Of a DNA stretch of 64,000 nt, positions 10,742-20,745 are shown one piece after another. The position numbers and the translations under genes are program-made. Below the pieces are notes generated by a model. That model was not told the origin of the DNA, made no database searches, and saw nothing but the letters and a program-made list of their open reading frames with translations. Source of the DNA: Melampsora larici-populina 98AG31 (Eukaryota; Basidiomycota; Pucciniomycetes; Pucciniales; Melampsoraceae); contig NW_006768803.1 of assembly GCF_000204055.1 (NCBI RefSeq), forward strand, positions 661,607 through 725,606, read 5' to 3'. Within the stretch, counting starts at the first letter, position 1; each line of letters begins with the position of its first letter.

Positions 10742-12631
10742 ATGCAACATGTTGCGAAGGTTATTAACAACCAGACTGATAAGTTTGACGCCATCGATGA
10801 CCTTCTCATTAAATATCATAAGTCGGGAGGGAGCAACAAATATGATATGTGTTGGCTCCGCGACCAAGTCGCTTCATTTTTCTCACCTTCCGACCCGAAT
10901 TTCATCTACCACTTCTCAGCCGTGGCAAGGAACGCCATCCAGTTCGATTTGGGAGCCAAGCGCCCAGTTTACGCCATCTCGGGTAAGGAGGCCATCATAC
11001 CACCTCCCGGCGAAACGCTATCCTGCGATCCTGTCGTTCTTGACCCATCCTGGTGGCCTAGAGACTTGGAGAGCGAGCTCTACTCAGCTCCGAAAAGTTT
11101 CGTTTTCCACCCTCCGGCCTCGAAAGAAGATAACCTCGCAATTGCTTCAGGTTCAGGTTCGAATCCTATCATTAATACTGGAGAAGCTTTCGACCGCAAG
11201 CCTTCGGTTTTCCTTGAACCCCCCCTTTTGGAACAAATCCTTCCAAGAGGTACTATTGGACCTGAAGACTGTTCTCTTAAGTCTTTATCGTCACATTCCG
11301 TCTCTTCTAGACGATCTCGACATCGAAGTCCTCGGCGTAGGCATTCTCGGGGCAAAGCTTCAGCCGCGCCTCCGAACCTTTCACATCGTGAAAGAAGACC
11401 TCCCTTGGGCCCTTCTAAGGACCAAGGTCGAGAAGATAAATTTCATCAAGAGTCTATTCTCGAGAGGGTTCATTCTCAACCTCAATCACGCCCCACTCTT
11501 ACTTATCGAGAGAACAAGGGTAAAGGCCGAGAAAGACCTCTTTCCCCTCCTGTACTTCACGAAAGAACTTCTCATTGTAGAAGGAGCAATACCCCTCCGT
11601 CTCCTCCAGAGAGCCAAAAACGTCGACAGGATCCTTCATCATCCCCTTCTAGTCGAAGCAGTTCATCTCGTTCCTCTTATGATAGTCGCGATCAGGCCTC
11701 TGATCACAGTCGAGCAAGATCCGCTTCACCAGTCGCCAGAGAATCCGCTCTGGCGCTTCTCTTGGTTCCTATTGAGAAACTTAAGAACCGAAAGGCCAGC
11801 GCTATGTCACTCATTATTCAGAGCATGGTTAGGGAGTATTCTCAACACTCCAAAAAAGCCTTGTCTCTATATAACACCGGACCAAACAAACCACCTGGTT
11901 TCCCGTCATCTATGTCAAAAGATTTGCTGGAATACAAGTATATCGAGATTGAGAAGCTGTTTGGCGAAATGTCTTCTAAGCCCTCTTCAGAAACTTTCAT
12001 TTTCAGCAAAAAATCCAAAGGCTTGGACATCCGCGGTGTGGTCGATCCAAGAGAAATCGAAAACATGTCGGATTTCCTTCAAATTCTGGATATTCTCAGA
12101 GACGCTTATCACGCAGCTTTCTCTCCAGCATCCGACTCAATCGACGACTACTTTGATTATATTAAAAGTCTTTGTAATTGGCAGGAAGAGTGTGATTGGA
12201 GGAATGTTATGGAGTTCGACAGTGTCCTTCGTCGAAAATTCTCAGAATACACCTGGATCACATTTGGCGACTATAAAGCTCCTGAACTCAGACGTCTGGA
12301 AGCTCGCAGCCTTAACAAACCAGCCACACTTCCAGATTATGTTCCTCAAGCCTCTTCTTCAAAGAAGCCAAAGCATCCTGCGTCATCTCAAGTCCGGCCG
12401 TCGAAAGAGCAACCGAAGTCGAAGACCAAGACGAAAAAAACCAAGAGGACGTCATTCGACTATCCTCTCAAGGATTGTGCGGGCGAACCTTTATCTGGCC
12501 AGCCTTGCAATTTATGGAATGCTAATGTATGTCCTTATTCCGACGACGACTGCAACCGAGCGCATCACGTATGCAACAAGCTGGGATGCGAACTTGATCA
12601 TCGAGGAGGCATCGTCCACAGACGTGCTTAA
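10742..12631 (+). CDS. Gag-like protein of the YR retrotransposon
   Basis: 629 residues from the ATG at 10742. Residues 1-150 form a compact acidic/aromatic region. Residues 180-340 are extremely rich in Ser and Arg (RRSRHRSPRRRHSRGK and many SR dipeptides), suggesting RNA binding. Residues 350-520 are helical. The C-terminus carries a Cys/His cluster PCNLWNANVCPYSDDDCNRA..HVCNKLGCELDH, likely a zinc knuckle-type nucleic-acid binder. It ends where the RT frame takes over. The role as particle and RNA-binding protein is inferred from position and the Cys/His cluster. Confidence 0.72.
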   Translation: MQHVAKVINNQTDKFDAIDDLLIKYHKSGGSNKYDMCWLRDQVASFFSPSDPNFIYHFSAVARNAIQFDLGAKRPVYAISGKEAIIPPPGETLSCDPVVLDPSWWPRDLESELYSAPKSFVFHPPASKEDNLAIASGSGSNPIINTGEAFDRKPSVFLEPPLLEQILPRGTIGPEDCSLKSLSSHSVSSRRSRHRSPRRRHSRGKASAAPPNLSHRERRPPLGPSKDQGREDKFHQESILERVHSQPQSRPTLTYRENKGKGRERPLSPPVLHERTSHCRRSNTPPSPPESQKRRQDPSSSPSSRSSSSRSSYDSRDQASDHSRARSASPVARESALALLLVPIEKLKNRKASAMSLIIQSMVREYSQHSKKALSLYNTGPNKPPGFPSSMSKDLLEYKYIEIEKLFGEMSSKPSSETFIFSKKSKGLDIRGVVDPREIENMSDFLQILDILRDAYHAAFSPASDSIDDYFDYIKSLCNWQEECDWRNVMEFDSVLRRKFSEYTWITFGDYKAPELRRLEARSLNKPATLPDYVPQASSSKKPKHPASSQVRPSKEQPKSKTKTKKTKRTSFDYPLKDCAGEPLSGQPCNLWNANVCPYSDDDCNRAHHVCNKLGCELDHRGGIVHRRA

Positions 12632-14468
12632 TGCCAGAAAGTTTCTACGCAATCTGGAGATTGACGCCTTATCAGAAGGTTTCTCTGCTTCAGTTCACTT
12701 TTCTCTCACGGCAGATCCCTTACCTTCTGCTCCCCCTCTGGAGTCAGACATTTTTGCAGCGCGTGCTATCAAAAGAAGACCTGACATTTTCCAGATTCAC
12801 ACACCTATCAACATCAGACGACTCAAACTCCTCCTCAAAAATGCTCCAAATCAACCTTTTGTAGATTCCGTTATTTTAGGTCTAACAGAAGGATTCTGGC
12901 CAGTAGCCGACAAACCATCAGACTCGACGGCTCAATACCCAAACCACGTCTCAGGACCCGAGGACCTAGCAGTTTTAATCAAAACTTGGGACTTGGAGAT
13001 GTCCTTAAAGCGTTATTCACCACCTTTCAAAATTCTTTTACCAGGCATGAAGGTCTCACCTTTATGTTTAGCCACAAATCTAACTTCAGGCAAAGTACGT
13101 ATGTGCACAAATATGAGCTATGGTAAACCATCTCCCAACAGCCTTATTCAAAGGGATAAAATCAAGCTCAAGCTCGACACTATATCCTCTTTTATACCTT
13201 TCCTACTCTGGCGTCACCACTTTAATAAGAAATCTCTTATATGGAAGTCAGATGTAGATTCTGCATTTAGAATTTTACCAGTGTCACGACAGTGGCAATA
13301 CAGACAGGTTGTTTCCATCGACAATGCATATCATGTGGATCGCTGTGTGAATTTCGGAAGCGCAAGTTCCCCACACCTCTGGTGCTGTTTCTTCTCCTTG
13401 ATCCTCTGGATAGCGTTCTACGAATTTGAAATCACTGAATTAAATGCATATATGGACAACTCGTGGGGAGTAGGCGCCCCCACAGACATAGTCACCTTCA
13501 AAGGTCATAAAATACCTCTCAATCAAGCTAAATTCCTTGAATTATTCGACTTTTTGAACATTCCTTGGAACTGGAAAAAACAAGTCTTCGGTGCACAATT
13601 AGATGTGATCGGTTTCAAAATCGACTGCGAAGTAATTTCAATCGCTCTACCCGACGAAAAACGATTAGCCCTGGTCCAAGCCCTTCGAGCTTTCCTTCTT
13701 CCCAGATCCCAACCGCTTGTTGCATGGCAACGAATCACGGGTTGGGCGAATTGGGCCATTAACACCTTCCCATTAGGAAGGTGGGCAATTCAGTCTTCTT
13801 GGGACAAGATTGCCGGAAAGACCCTAAGAAACGCTCAGGTCCCAAGAAACAAAATGGTTTTCGAGGACCTTTCTTGGTTGGCTGACGCTCTAGAGCAATG
13901 GACAGGACGAATTATTCTCAACACCCTCTTTTGGAACCTCGAATTGGCAGACTTGACCTTTTTTGTGGACGCATGTACCACAGGAATTGGAGTTTGGTGC
14001 CCAAAAATCAACAAAACCTGGAGTCAAGTTATTCCTCCCCCCGCTCGAGCAATTTACTGGGCCGAACTGTGGGCTGTAATTTCAGCAATCAAACTGGCTT
14101 CTGAAAGGAAAGCTCACCGAGTGCTAATTTTTTCCGACAACGAGTCTGTGGTAGGATTTTTTAGCTCTCACAAGCCTATCGACTCAGTGCGAGTATTATT
14201 CAGGCACGCCGTAACGATCATGCTTAACGATAACATGGATGTTAAAGTGAGACATATTGCAGGTGATCGAAACAGAATTGCTGATGCGTTGTCAAGAAGA
14301 CTAGGAGACTGTCAAGAACTGAATTTACTCCGCATAACAAATGAAATCCTCCCTCAAATTGATCCAGCTCTAGACGGAGGTATCAAGTACACATCGCAAT
14401 ACTTCAACAATCTCAAATTCAATGCCGAAAGTAGCCAAGAACAAGGCGACGCCTCTATCGTTTTATGA
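10749..14468 (+). CDS. Reverse transcriptase-RNase H polyprotein (continuous +1 frame)
   Basis: The frame is open for 1,239 codons from 10749, wholly overlapping Gag in its first 627 codons. The recognisable enzyme begins near 12600. RT signatures: FVDSVILGLTEGFWP upstream; KSDVDSAFRILPV (motif A with catalytic Asp); CVNFGSASSPHLW (motif B); AYMDNSWG (motif C, YMDN where YxDD is usual). RNase H: FFVDACTTGIG, YWAELWAV, FSDNESVVGFF and RHIAGDRNRIADALSRR give the D-E-D-D set. How translation reaches this frame (frameshift, reinitiation or splicing) is not evident. Whether the first 600 codons are translated is unknown; see findings. Confidence 0.85.
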   Translation: MLRRLLTTRLISLTPSMTFSLNIISREGATNMICVGSATKSLHFSHLPTRISSTTSQPWQGTPSSSIWEPSAQFTPSRVRRPSYHLPAKRYPAILSFLTHPGGLETWRASSTQLRKVSFSTLRPRKKITSQLLQVQVRILSLILEKLSTASLRFSLNPPFWNKSFQEVLLDLKTVLLSLYRHIPSLLDDLDIEVLGVGILGAKLQPRLRTFHIVKEDLPWALLRTKVEKINFIKSLFSRGFILNLNHAPLLLIERTRVKAEKDLFPLLYFTKELLIVEGAIPLRLLQRAKNVDRILHHPLLVEAVHLVPLMIVAIRPLITVEQDPLHQSPENPLWRFSWFLLRNLRTERPALCHSLFRAWLGSILNTPKKPCLYITPDQTNHLVSRHLCQKICWNTSISRLRSCLAKCLLSPLQKLSFSAKNPKAWTSAVWSIQEKSKTCRISFKFWIFSETLITQLSLQHPTQSTTTLIILKVFVIGRKSVIGGMLWSSTVSFVENSQNTPGSHLATIKLLNSDVWKLAALTNQPHFQIMFLKPLLQRSQSILRHLKSGRRKSNRSRRPRRKKPRGRHSTILSRIVRANLYLASLAIYGMLMYVLIPTTTATERITYATSWDANLIIEEASSTDVLNARKFLRNLEIDALSEGFSASVHFSLTADPLPSAPPLESDIFAARAIKRRPDIFQIHTPINIRRLKLLLKNAPNQPFVDSVILGLTEGFWPVADKPSDSTAQYPNHVSGPEDLAVLIKTWDLEMSLKRYSPPFKILLPGMKVSPLCLATNLTSGKVRMCTNMSYGKPSPNSLIQRDKIKLKLDTISSFIPFLLWRHHFNKKSLIWKSDVDSAFRILPVSRQWQYRQVVSIDNAYHVDRCVNFGSASSPHLWCCFFSLILWIAFYEFEITELNAYMDNSWGVGAPTDIVTFKGHKIPLNQAKFLELFDFLNIPWNWKKQVFGAQLDVIGFKIDCEVISIALPDEKRLALVQALRAFLLPRSQPLVAWQRITGWANWAINTFPLGRWAIQSSWDKIAGKTLRNAQVPRNKMVFEDLSWLADALEQWTGRIILNTLFWNLELADLTFFVDACTTGIGVWCPKINKTWSQVIPPPARAIYWAELWAVISAIKLASERKAHRVLIFSDNESVVGFFSSHKPIDSVRVLFRHAVTIMLNDNMDVKVRHIAGDRNRIADALSRRLGDCQELNLLRITNEILPQIDPALDGGIKYTSQYFNNLKFNAESSQEQGDASIVL

Positions 14469-15465
14469 CAGAGAAGATATCAACAAAGCAGATCTAGAGA
14501 AACGCCTTGGACCATCGTCTGTCGCAAAATACGAATCAGGAGCTCGTCGGTTCGTAAAATTTTGCGCTGATCAAAATATTCCTCTCTGGCCAGACGAGAC
14601 TGCACTGGCACACTTTGTTTCTCTTCTATCCCGTGATCTGCAACCATCTACCATCAACAAGTACCTAACTGGTAAGGTCCACTGTCTACAAGAAAAATTC
14701 CCTTTTATCGTCGAAGCACGTCTCTCGAAGAGAGATCGAAACTCAGTTCAGAGTTGTCAAAAATTGTTCTCAGACCCGATTAAGCGAGCCTCTCCTATGT
14801 CATTAGCGGACGTCCAGTTATGCGGAAAAACCTTCAACTCAACATTTGATGACATGTTATTCAACACAATTGTCGGTCTCGGTTTTTCAGCATTGCACCG
14901 ACTAGGTGAACTCACTAATCCAGACGCTGTGAAGCTTCGAAACCCACGGAAATCAATCAAACGATCTTCGTTGCTCATTTCCAATTGCGGAACGATAGCA
15001 ACCTACATTTTACCATACTACAAAGGCGACCCGAAATTCTTGGGAAGCGAGGTAGCTATCGTGAACCGTTACAACGATCCCTACTGTCCTGTATTGACCC
15101 TTCTGGCGTACACTATCAACCGAGACAAACGCTTTCCAGCTACATCTGGATGGCTCGTCCGGGCCAATGGAACCGTCCCCACAAGATCTTGGTTTATCAG
15201 TAGACTAGACTCAATATTTGACGGAGCGCGTTCAGGCCATTCCCTAAGATCAGGCGGAGCAACAGCCCTAGCGCAGGCGGGACTACCATTCGAAACCATC
15301 CAATCAATTGGTCGATGGTCAGGAGAGGCATTCAAGCTGTACGTCAGAGGTCACCCTGTCATGAATACATTCGCGGCAAGGAAGCATATGCTATCTTCAG
15401 GCGCGACTTTGGGAGAGCAAATCTCTTTTCCTGGCTCCTCTTGTGAGTCCAGTTCAATCTATTAG
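14422..15465 (+). CDS. Tyrosine recombinase of the YR retrotransposon
   Basis: 347 residues from the ATG at 14422, overlapping the end of the RT frame by 47 bp. Integrates the circular cDNA. Catalytic set: first Arg in LHRLGELTNP, HSLRSGG (His-x-x-Arg), IGRWSGEAFKLYVRGH (Trp, and the Tyr nucleophile). The N-terminal 100 residues (ALAHFVSLLSRDLQPSTINKYL) are the SAM-like DNA-binding domain. Length is usual for the family. A possible donor lies at the end (TTGTGAGT), and intron-like segments follow, so a short alternative C-terminus is possible. Confidence 0.88.
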   Translation: MPKVAKNKATPLSFYDREDINKADLEKRLGPSSVAKYESGARRFVKFCADQNIPLWPDETALAHFVSLLSRDLQPSTINKYLTGKVHCLQEKFPFIVEARLSKRDRNSVQSCQKLFSDPIKRASPMSLADVQLCGKTFNSTFDDMLFNTIVGLGFSALHRLGELTNPDAVKLRNPRKSIKRSSLLISNCGTIATYILPYYKGDPKFLGSEVAIVNRYNDPYCPVLTLLAYTINRDKRFPATSGWLVRANGTVPTRSWFISRLDSIFDGARSGHSLRSGGATALAQAGLPFETIQSIGRWSGEAFKLYVRGHPVMNTFAARKHMLSSGATLGEQISFPGSSCESSSIY

Positions 15466-16543
15466 ATTATTCGTCTCGTACAGCCCTGACTGAAAGTTTG
15501 CTCATACAGCCAAACACGCTTGCCGTGGGTTGATGCAATGACAACTTTTTTGTTTCAAGCTCAATGCGAAACAAGCGTAGGTAAGTGGTTCTAACCGCTA
15601 TTCACCGATCAAAATACGCTGACTCTTGTGAAAATCTATCAGCACGACGTGCAAAGAATTTCTACAATTCAAAGATTTCCCTCGAATGTCTTTCGGGAAA
15701 AATGCTTTGTCCAGCTAGTAAGTAGACCATTCACTTCGTGAATGTTACTAGTCTGACATCGAGTAATTCTGATTTATTCAGTTACCGATAAGAACCCAGG
15801 AAAATTAACCTCAAACATCCAACCTGTCCCTAGCTTCGCACACATCAAATAGTCTTTTAACATACCATCATACGGTCTAATTTTAATAGCGGGTGGTCAG
15901 GGTCGGAGGTTTTAGGAGTCATAGTCATTTTTTCTTTTTCCATCAGTCAGAAATGAAAAAATAAAAATCAGGTCTCAGGACCGTGAGGCGTTTAATTCAT
16001 TCAATACATTTCATCTCAACGAAAAATCCACTTGAGCCAAAAAACATTCCTCAAATGTTTCTCGGCAGCTTTCGTATCATTCATCGATGCCACTCTTTTG
16101 AAACATACCTGGAAACACTTGAACAAAGCTTGTGTCTTTTTCCTTTGAGATCAGAGATTCCCTCCTTGGTGTGGTCAACATGGGTATAAGGCAAATCCAC
16201 TGTGATTGTGTTTTACCCTTCCTAGAACTTGAAGGTGAGTGTGGTGTGGTGTGGTTGAAATCAGAAAATAAGGAACATGTGCCGATGCGCAGCGATGCGC
16301 CCGTGCCAGGAGTTTTGTGCTATCGGCCCGCCGAGTGCCACCGGTCGCGCCCTCCAGACCCGCGCACCCAAGGTGACTCCAAGCCTCATGATGCACGTTT
16401 TCTGATGACCAACACCAATTCTTCACCAGACCACCAGCCAACAACGAATGATACATAGCTAAGTGCAAGTTTGACCAACAAACCTATCGACTGATCGAAC
16501 GTGGATAAAGAATTGCTCCCGTGACAACGGGGTGAAGACCAGC
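15466..16543. other. 3' flank with intron-like segments; upstream of PUMY gene
   Basis: 15430-15790 holds three well-formed intron candidates (GTGAGT..ATACAG, GTAAGTGG..ATCAG, GTAAGTAG..TTCAG) separating short stretches without long frames, perhaps a spliced 3' UTR of the retrotransposon. 15800-16540 shows no supported gene; it should include the promoter of the next gene. Confidence 0.3.
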
Positions 16544-19500
16544 ATGTCTCGTCTCAACTACTGTGCCAGTCTCGGCCAAAGATTACGTGCTCCGGCGTGT
16601 GCTCAGAGATGGTATTCAGCAACGGCGTTCTTGTCCGACAGGACATTAGCGGGCTTACCGATGGACATCAGCGACGAAGTTCAATATGGACTGAATCGGC
16701 AACTACCAATGTTAGCGCTAGAGAGCGCGATCATCACCCACAGTTTACCTTATCCCACCTCTCTGAGCCTTCCGAAGGAATTGGATGAGATAGCTAGGGC
16801 ATCTGGGACTATCCCAGCTCATATAGCAATCGTGAAGGGGCGAGTCAAAGTCGGTCTTACAGATTCCGATCTAGCCATTCTCGCCGATCCCGAACAGGAT
16901 CCGAAGCAGAGGTGGAAAGTGGGCCGCCGAGAATTGGCGGGAGCAATTTCTCAAGTGATTCCCTCGACCGCTCTGTTATCCTTTCCAATGCAACGTCCCA
17001 GCGTCTGAATGGTAAATCATATGTTTTGTGTTACTGAAAAAATCGGTAGGGAGTCAATGGCGGTTTAACTGTTTCCGCTACGATGAAGATCGCACAAATG
17101 GCTGGTATTAAGATCTTTGCTACGGGTGGTATTGGTGGTGTTCACCGAGGTGCTCAAAGTAGTGAGTTTGTCATAGATGACTTTTCCTCGGGTTTGGCTT
17201 TTTTCATACACTTTGTGAATTGATATACCCTTTCATTGGTTCTATCAGCGATGGACATCAGTTCAGACCTCACAGAACTTGCTAGGACCCCAGTGGCAGT
17301 AGTTTGCGCTGGTGCAAAATCTATTCTTGACATCGGCTTAACTTTGGAATACCTTGTATGTTTTTTCTTCGGGATATATGCAAATCTAAATAGCTGAGTT
17401 GGCTGATGCCCGGTGTTATGTTGTGAATCATGTCAGGAAACCTTGGGTGTCCCAGTTGTGACGGTTGGCAGATCCACCGAGTTTCCTGCCTTCTATACCG
17501 CCCACTCAGGTTATCACGTAGGTAAAAATGTCCTTACTAAACAGCCAAGTGGCATTTAATTAACGTTCGATATGTGACATACTCAAAAATCCTTCAAGGC
17601 CTCCATGAATTGCGACTCGGTTCGAGCTTGTGCCGATATGATACGTGAGTATAAAGCACAATTATCTCATCACCCTTGATTACTTCCTTCATGCTGTGCG
17701 ACTTATTGTGACTTGACGCAAATGACGTCGGATGTGATCTGACCGACTTTTTTTTCCTTTGAAAAAGGTACATCCGAGCTTTTGAAGGTGGAGAGTGGAA
17801 TCGTATTTGGTGTGCCTATTCCCAAGGAACACTCTAAAGATGGCGATATAATCCAAGATGCCATTCAACAAGCAGTACGAGAATCAGAAGATCTCAAGAT
17901 CAATCAGAAAGGCAAAGAGGTCACTCCTTGGTTACTTCAGAGGGTAAACCAATTGACAGCAGGTCGAAGTGTTGTAGCCAGTGAGTAGATTTTAGACTCG
18001 ACCTATGTTCCAAATCGTTGACAAATGTTTTCCCAAAGATCTGGCTCTTATTCGCAATAACGTGGCCGTAGCTGCTCAGATAGCTAAAGAGTACCAAAGC
18101 CTCAAATCTCACAGCCAGGAGAAAACCGCAGGCTCTTGTTCGGTGTGTTCTTGAATGTCGAGAGGGTCGAGTTTATTTCCCAGAGCACAAGTTATAATCT
18201 GCTAACTAAAAATCAGGGTATCTCGGTACCTCCTGCTCCACATCAAGTTTCGAACAGCTGGACGAGCGCACCCAGGGCTCAACTTATGATCATCGGAGCA
18301 GCAGCAGTTGATATCACCTCGATACCACTACAAAGCCTTCAGTCTAAGGTTACCCCCTTATTGGGTACCACCGAGCCTGGGGTCATTAAATTGAGTGCGG
18401 GCGGCGTGGCTTTCAACCTTGCTCGTACCGCATACAATTTGGGAGTCGATGATGTTGTAATGATGACAGTGATTGGAGGAAAGAACGCTCCATTGACACA
18501 AATGCTCAAGAACGAAGTCGCCAAGACTGGTTTGAGAACTGATGGTCTATATGAGCTTGCCGACCAGTCCAAGCGGACAGCTGTTGTAAATATGCTTCTG
18601 GATCACAAGGGTAACTTGATAACTGGGGTTGCAGATATGGAGATAATGGACGACCTCAAAGGTGAACAGGTACGTATTGGGGCTTCTTTAATTTAGAAAA
18701 TCCTGCTTTAACTTTTATGTGAACCGTTCTCCCCTTGAAGTTATCCAAATTCATCACCGAACGAGACCCGAGTGTGGTGTGTGTGGATGGCAATATCTCC
18801 ACAGAAGGAATTGAGGTGGTGATGAGAATATGTCAAGAGACCAAAAAGATCGGTTAGTGTGATCTTTTGACCAATTGTTATCCTCATCCGAACTGAAGAT
18901 AACTATACTGTTCCTGACTTATGTGGTGTCGGATTACCAGTTGTTTTCGAGCCAACCTCTATCCCAAATTCAACAAAGATCATCCCAGCTTTACTAAAAA
19001 TAGTCCTCTCAACAAATATATCTCAAAAGCCACCCCTTTCAGTGATTTTACCAAATTACGCGGAGTTGAAGGCTATTGACAATGCTATATCTGATCAAGA
19101 AGACAACAACGATTCATTGTCCTCAAGGGCATTCGAATTTATTGACTCCTTTGGAATAGATGGAAGGTTTCGCACAGAAGTTCAGCGTAAACTTCCATCT
19201 TGGGTCACCGATTTAGGAGTAATGCAAATGGCTATCAAACTTCTTCCTCTAGTCAAAGTACTTGTTGTCAAAAAGGACAAGGATGGTGTTGTTCTGATTG
19301 GTCGACTACGGTTGGGAGATGGTCTAGCTCAAAAGGGTATCATGCCTGGATGGGTGAGATCATCGGGGGGAGTAATGATTAAACACTTTCCGGCTCCTAC
19401 CATCAATAGGCATGATGAAAGGTCCTTTAATGTCACAGGAGCTGGCGATACCCTTGGAGGTGCGATCCTCACTGGGTTGGTGAACGGGTTTTGCCTTGAT

Positions 19501-19728
19501 GAAGCAAATGACTGGGATGAATTGCTTACTATAGCGCAAAGGTATTGCAATCTCTTGTGACTAGACAACGGATGTGCAAGACATGTAGAAATACTGATAT
19601 GAATTTCTGTACTGTTTCCATGTAGAGCGGCGCTAAAGACTTTAAGAAGCAATGATGCAGTCGGATGTCTGCTTGATATCAAGAGTTCTATACAACAGCC
19701 ACGTTCAAAACTGGAAAATTATGTTTGA
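16544..19728 (+). CDS. Bifunctional pseudouridine-5'-phosphate glycosidase / pseudouridine kinase
   Basis: Degrades pseudouridine: the C-terminal kinase makes pseudouridine 5'-phosphate, which the N-terminal glycosidase splits into uracil and ribose 5-phosphate. Eleven exons, all in phase: 16544-16954, 17050-17161, 17249-17355, 17437-17517, 17599-17644, 17768-17980, 18039-18142, 18217-18669, 18741-18852, 18941-19541 and 19626-19728; 780 residues. Residues 1-30 ([20 protein letters not shown]) look like a mitochondrial presequence. Glycosidase motifs: [60 protein letters not shown]. PfkB-kinase motifs: [15 protein letters not shown] and, near the end, [13 protein letters not shown] with the catalytic Asp. 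This fused architecture is usual in fungi. No lesion seen. Confidence 0.95.
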
Positions 19729-20287
19729 TCTATCAGATGCACAAATACTTATCCGGAGGTCGCTAGATACAACCACTATGAATGTACTTTGATAAGCAGC
19801 TGATTCAACCACATGTAGTTTTTTTAATTGATGAATCTGTTGTAAACTCGGGTATACAATGATCAGATAGTTGATCATAGGCTTTTTGCCTCAGATAAGT
19901 AGAGCATGATGCCTCAATCTTGCATTCACGGATGCGGAGACATTTAATGCTTCACACCAGAATTTTTTGATGACACATCTTGAATTCATGAGAAACGTAG
20001 GAAGATGGCAGTCCTATGGTTAAGACTCAACACCACAGAATATCTTAATAACAATCATGAAAGGTAGATAAGCATTGTAATACATGAACTCTCCCTAACT
20101 CAAGTTATAACCGAGTCCGACAATCAATGTTGGTGAACTAAGGACTTTGGTTCTTAGAAACTAAGAAATCTTGTCTTTGTATGACGATACTAAGAAGATT
20201 TGAGTTGCTGATGCACACATTAATGGACATCAGGACAAAGATTATGAAAATGTGGCATCTTGGTTAAGAGTCATCATCTGGTGGCCT
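19729..20287. other. Intergenic, nothing recognised
   Basis: AT-rich sequence between the PUMY gene and the first SINE copy; no gene or repeat signature seen. Confidence 0.4.
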
Positions 20288-20582
20288 TAACTTTGGCTCC
20301 ATCAATGCTTCCTTGGAATCTGATTAGGTCAGATGTGATCTCAAGCTCAGGTTGTGTTGCAACAGGAAGACAGTGCATGCCTTCGGGGTTGGGTATAAAT
20401 CTCAATACGTATCCGACCCGGTACCGCTTGATTAACCTGATCAGTTGCTTAGAGTGCCGTACACTGGTCTTCAGGACGTCCTGAGGCTGCTATGTGGATG
20501 TCTTGGGTTTGACCCCCAAATTGAGCAAGCCATTTTTGCTCAAAAGATGTTTTGACCATCATATATGTATCCCTTATTTTGT
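20288..20582 (+). mobile_element. tRNA-derived SINE, copy 1
   Basis: Matches the copy at 26109-26546 (opposite strand) along its length. The tRNA-like part holds GATCAGTTGCTTAGAG (D-arm/A-box region) and GGGTTTGACCCCC (B-box region; one change from GGGTTCGACCCCC in copy 2). The shared tail runs from AAATTGAGCA through TTTTTGCTCAAAAG to CTTATTTTGT. No clear target-site duplication was found for this copy. Confidence 0.72.
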
Positions 20583-20745
20583 TTAAGCCATCAGTAAGAT
20601 TGAGAGTGTTCCCAAAGCCTGAGACAGTACACACTGGTCCATTTCAGAGATTGATGAGGCAGTTGCAAGGAATATGAGGTGCACAGACATCTCAATGAGT
20701 GACATCTCATACAGAGCTTCCGTGCCAAATAGAATGCGGTAGAAC

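Larger units (their letters stand above)
10742..15465 (+). mobile_element. Tyrosine-recombinase retrotransposon (DIRS/Ngaro-like)
   Basis: Three overlapping reading frames in the order Gag-like, reverse transcriptase plus RNase H, tyrosine recombinase. This order is diagnostic of the YR retrotransposons (DIRS, Ngaro, PAT), which use a recombinase instead of an integrase. Limits are given for the coding part only; split direct or inverted terminal repeats could not be located. All three frames are open, so the copy may be recent. Confidence 0.82.

Noticed and set aside
12631..12864. 77-codon frame starting at the Gag stop (TAATG)
   Set aside because: The RT frame in the same region carries the recognisable enzyme; this frame ends early without motifs.
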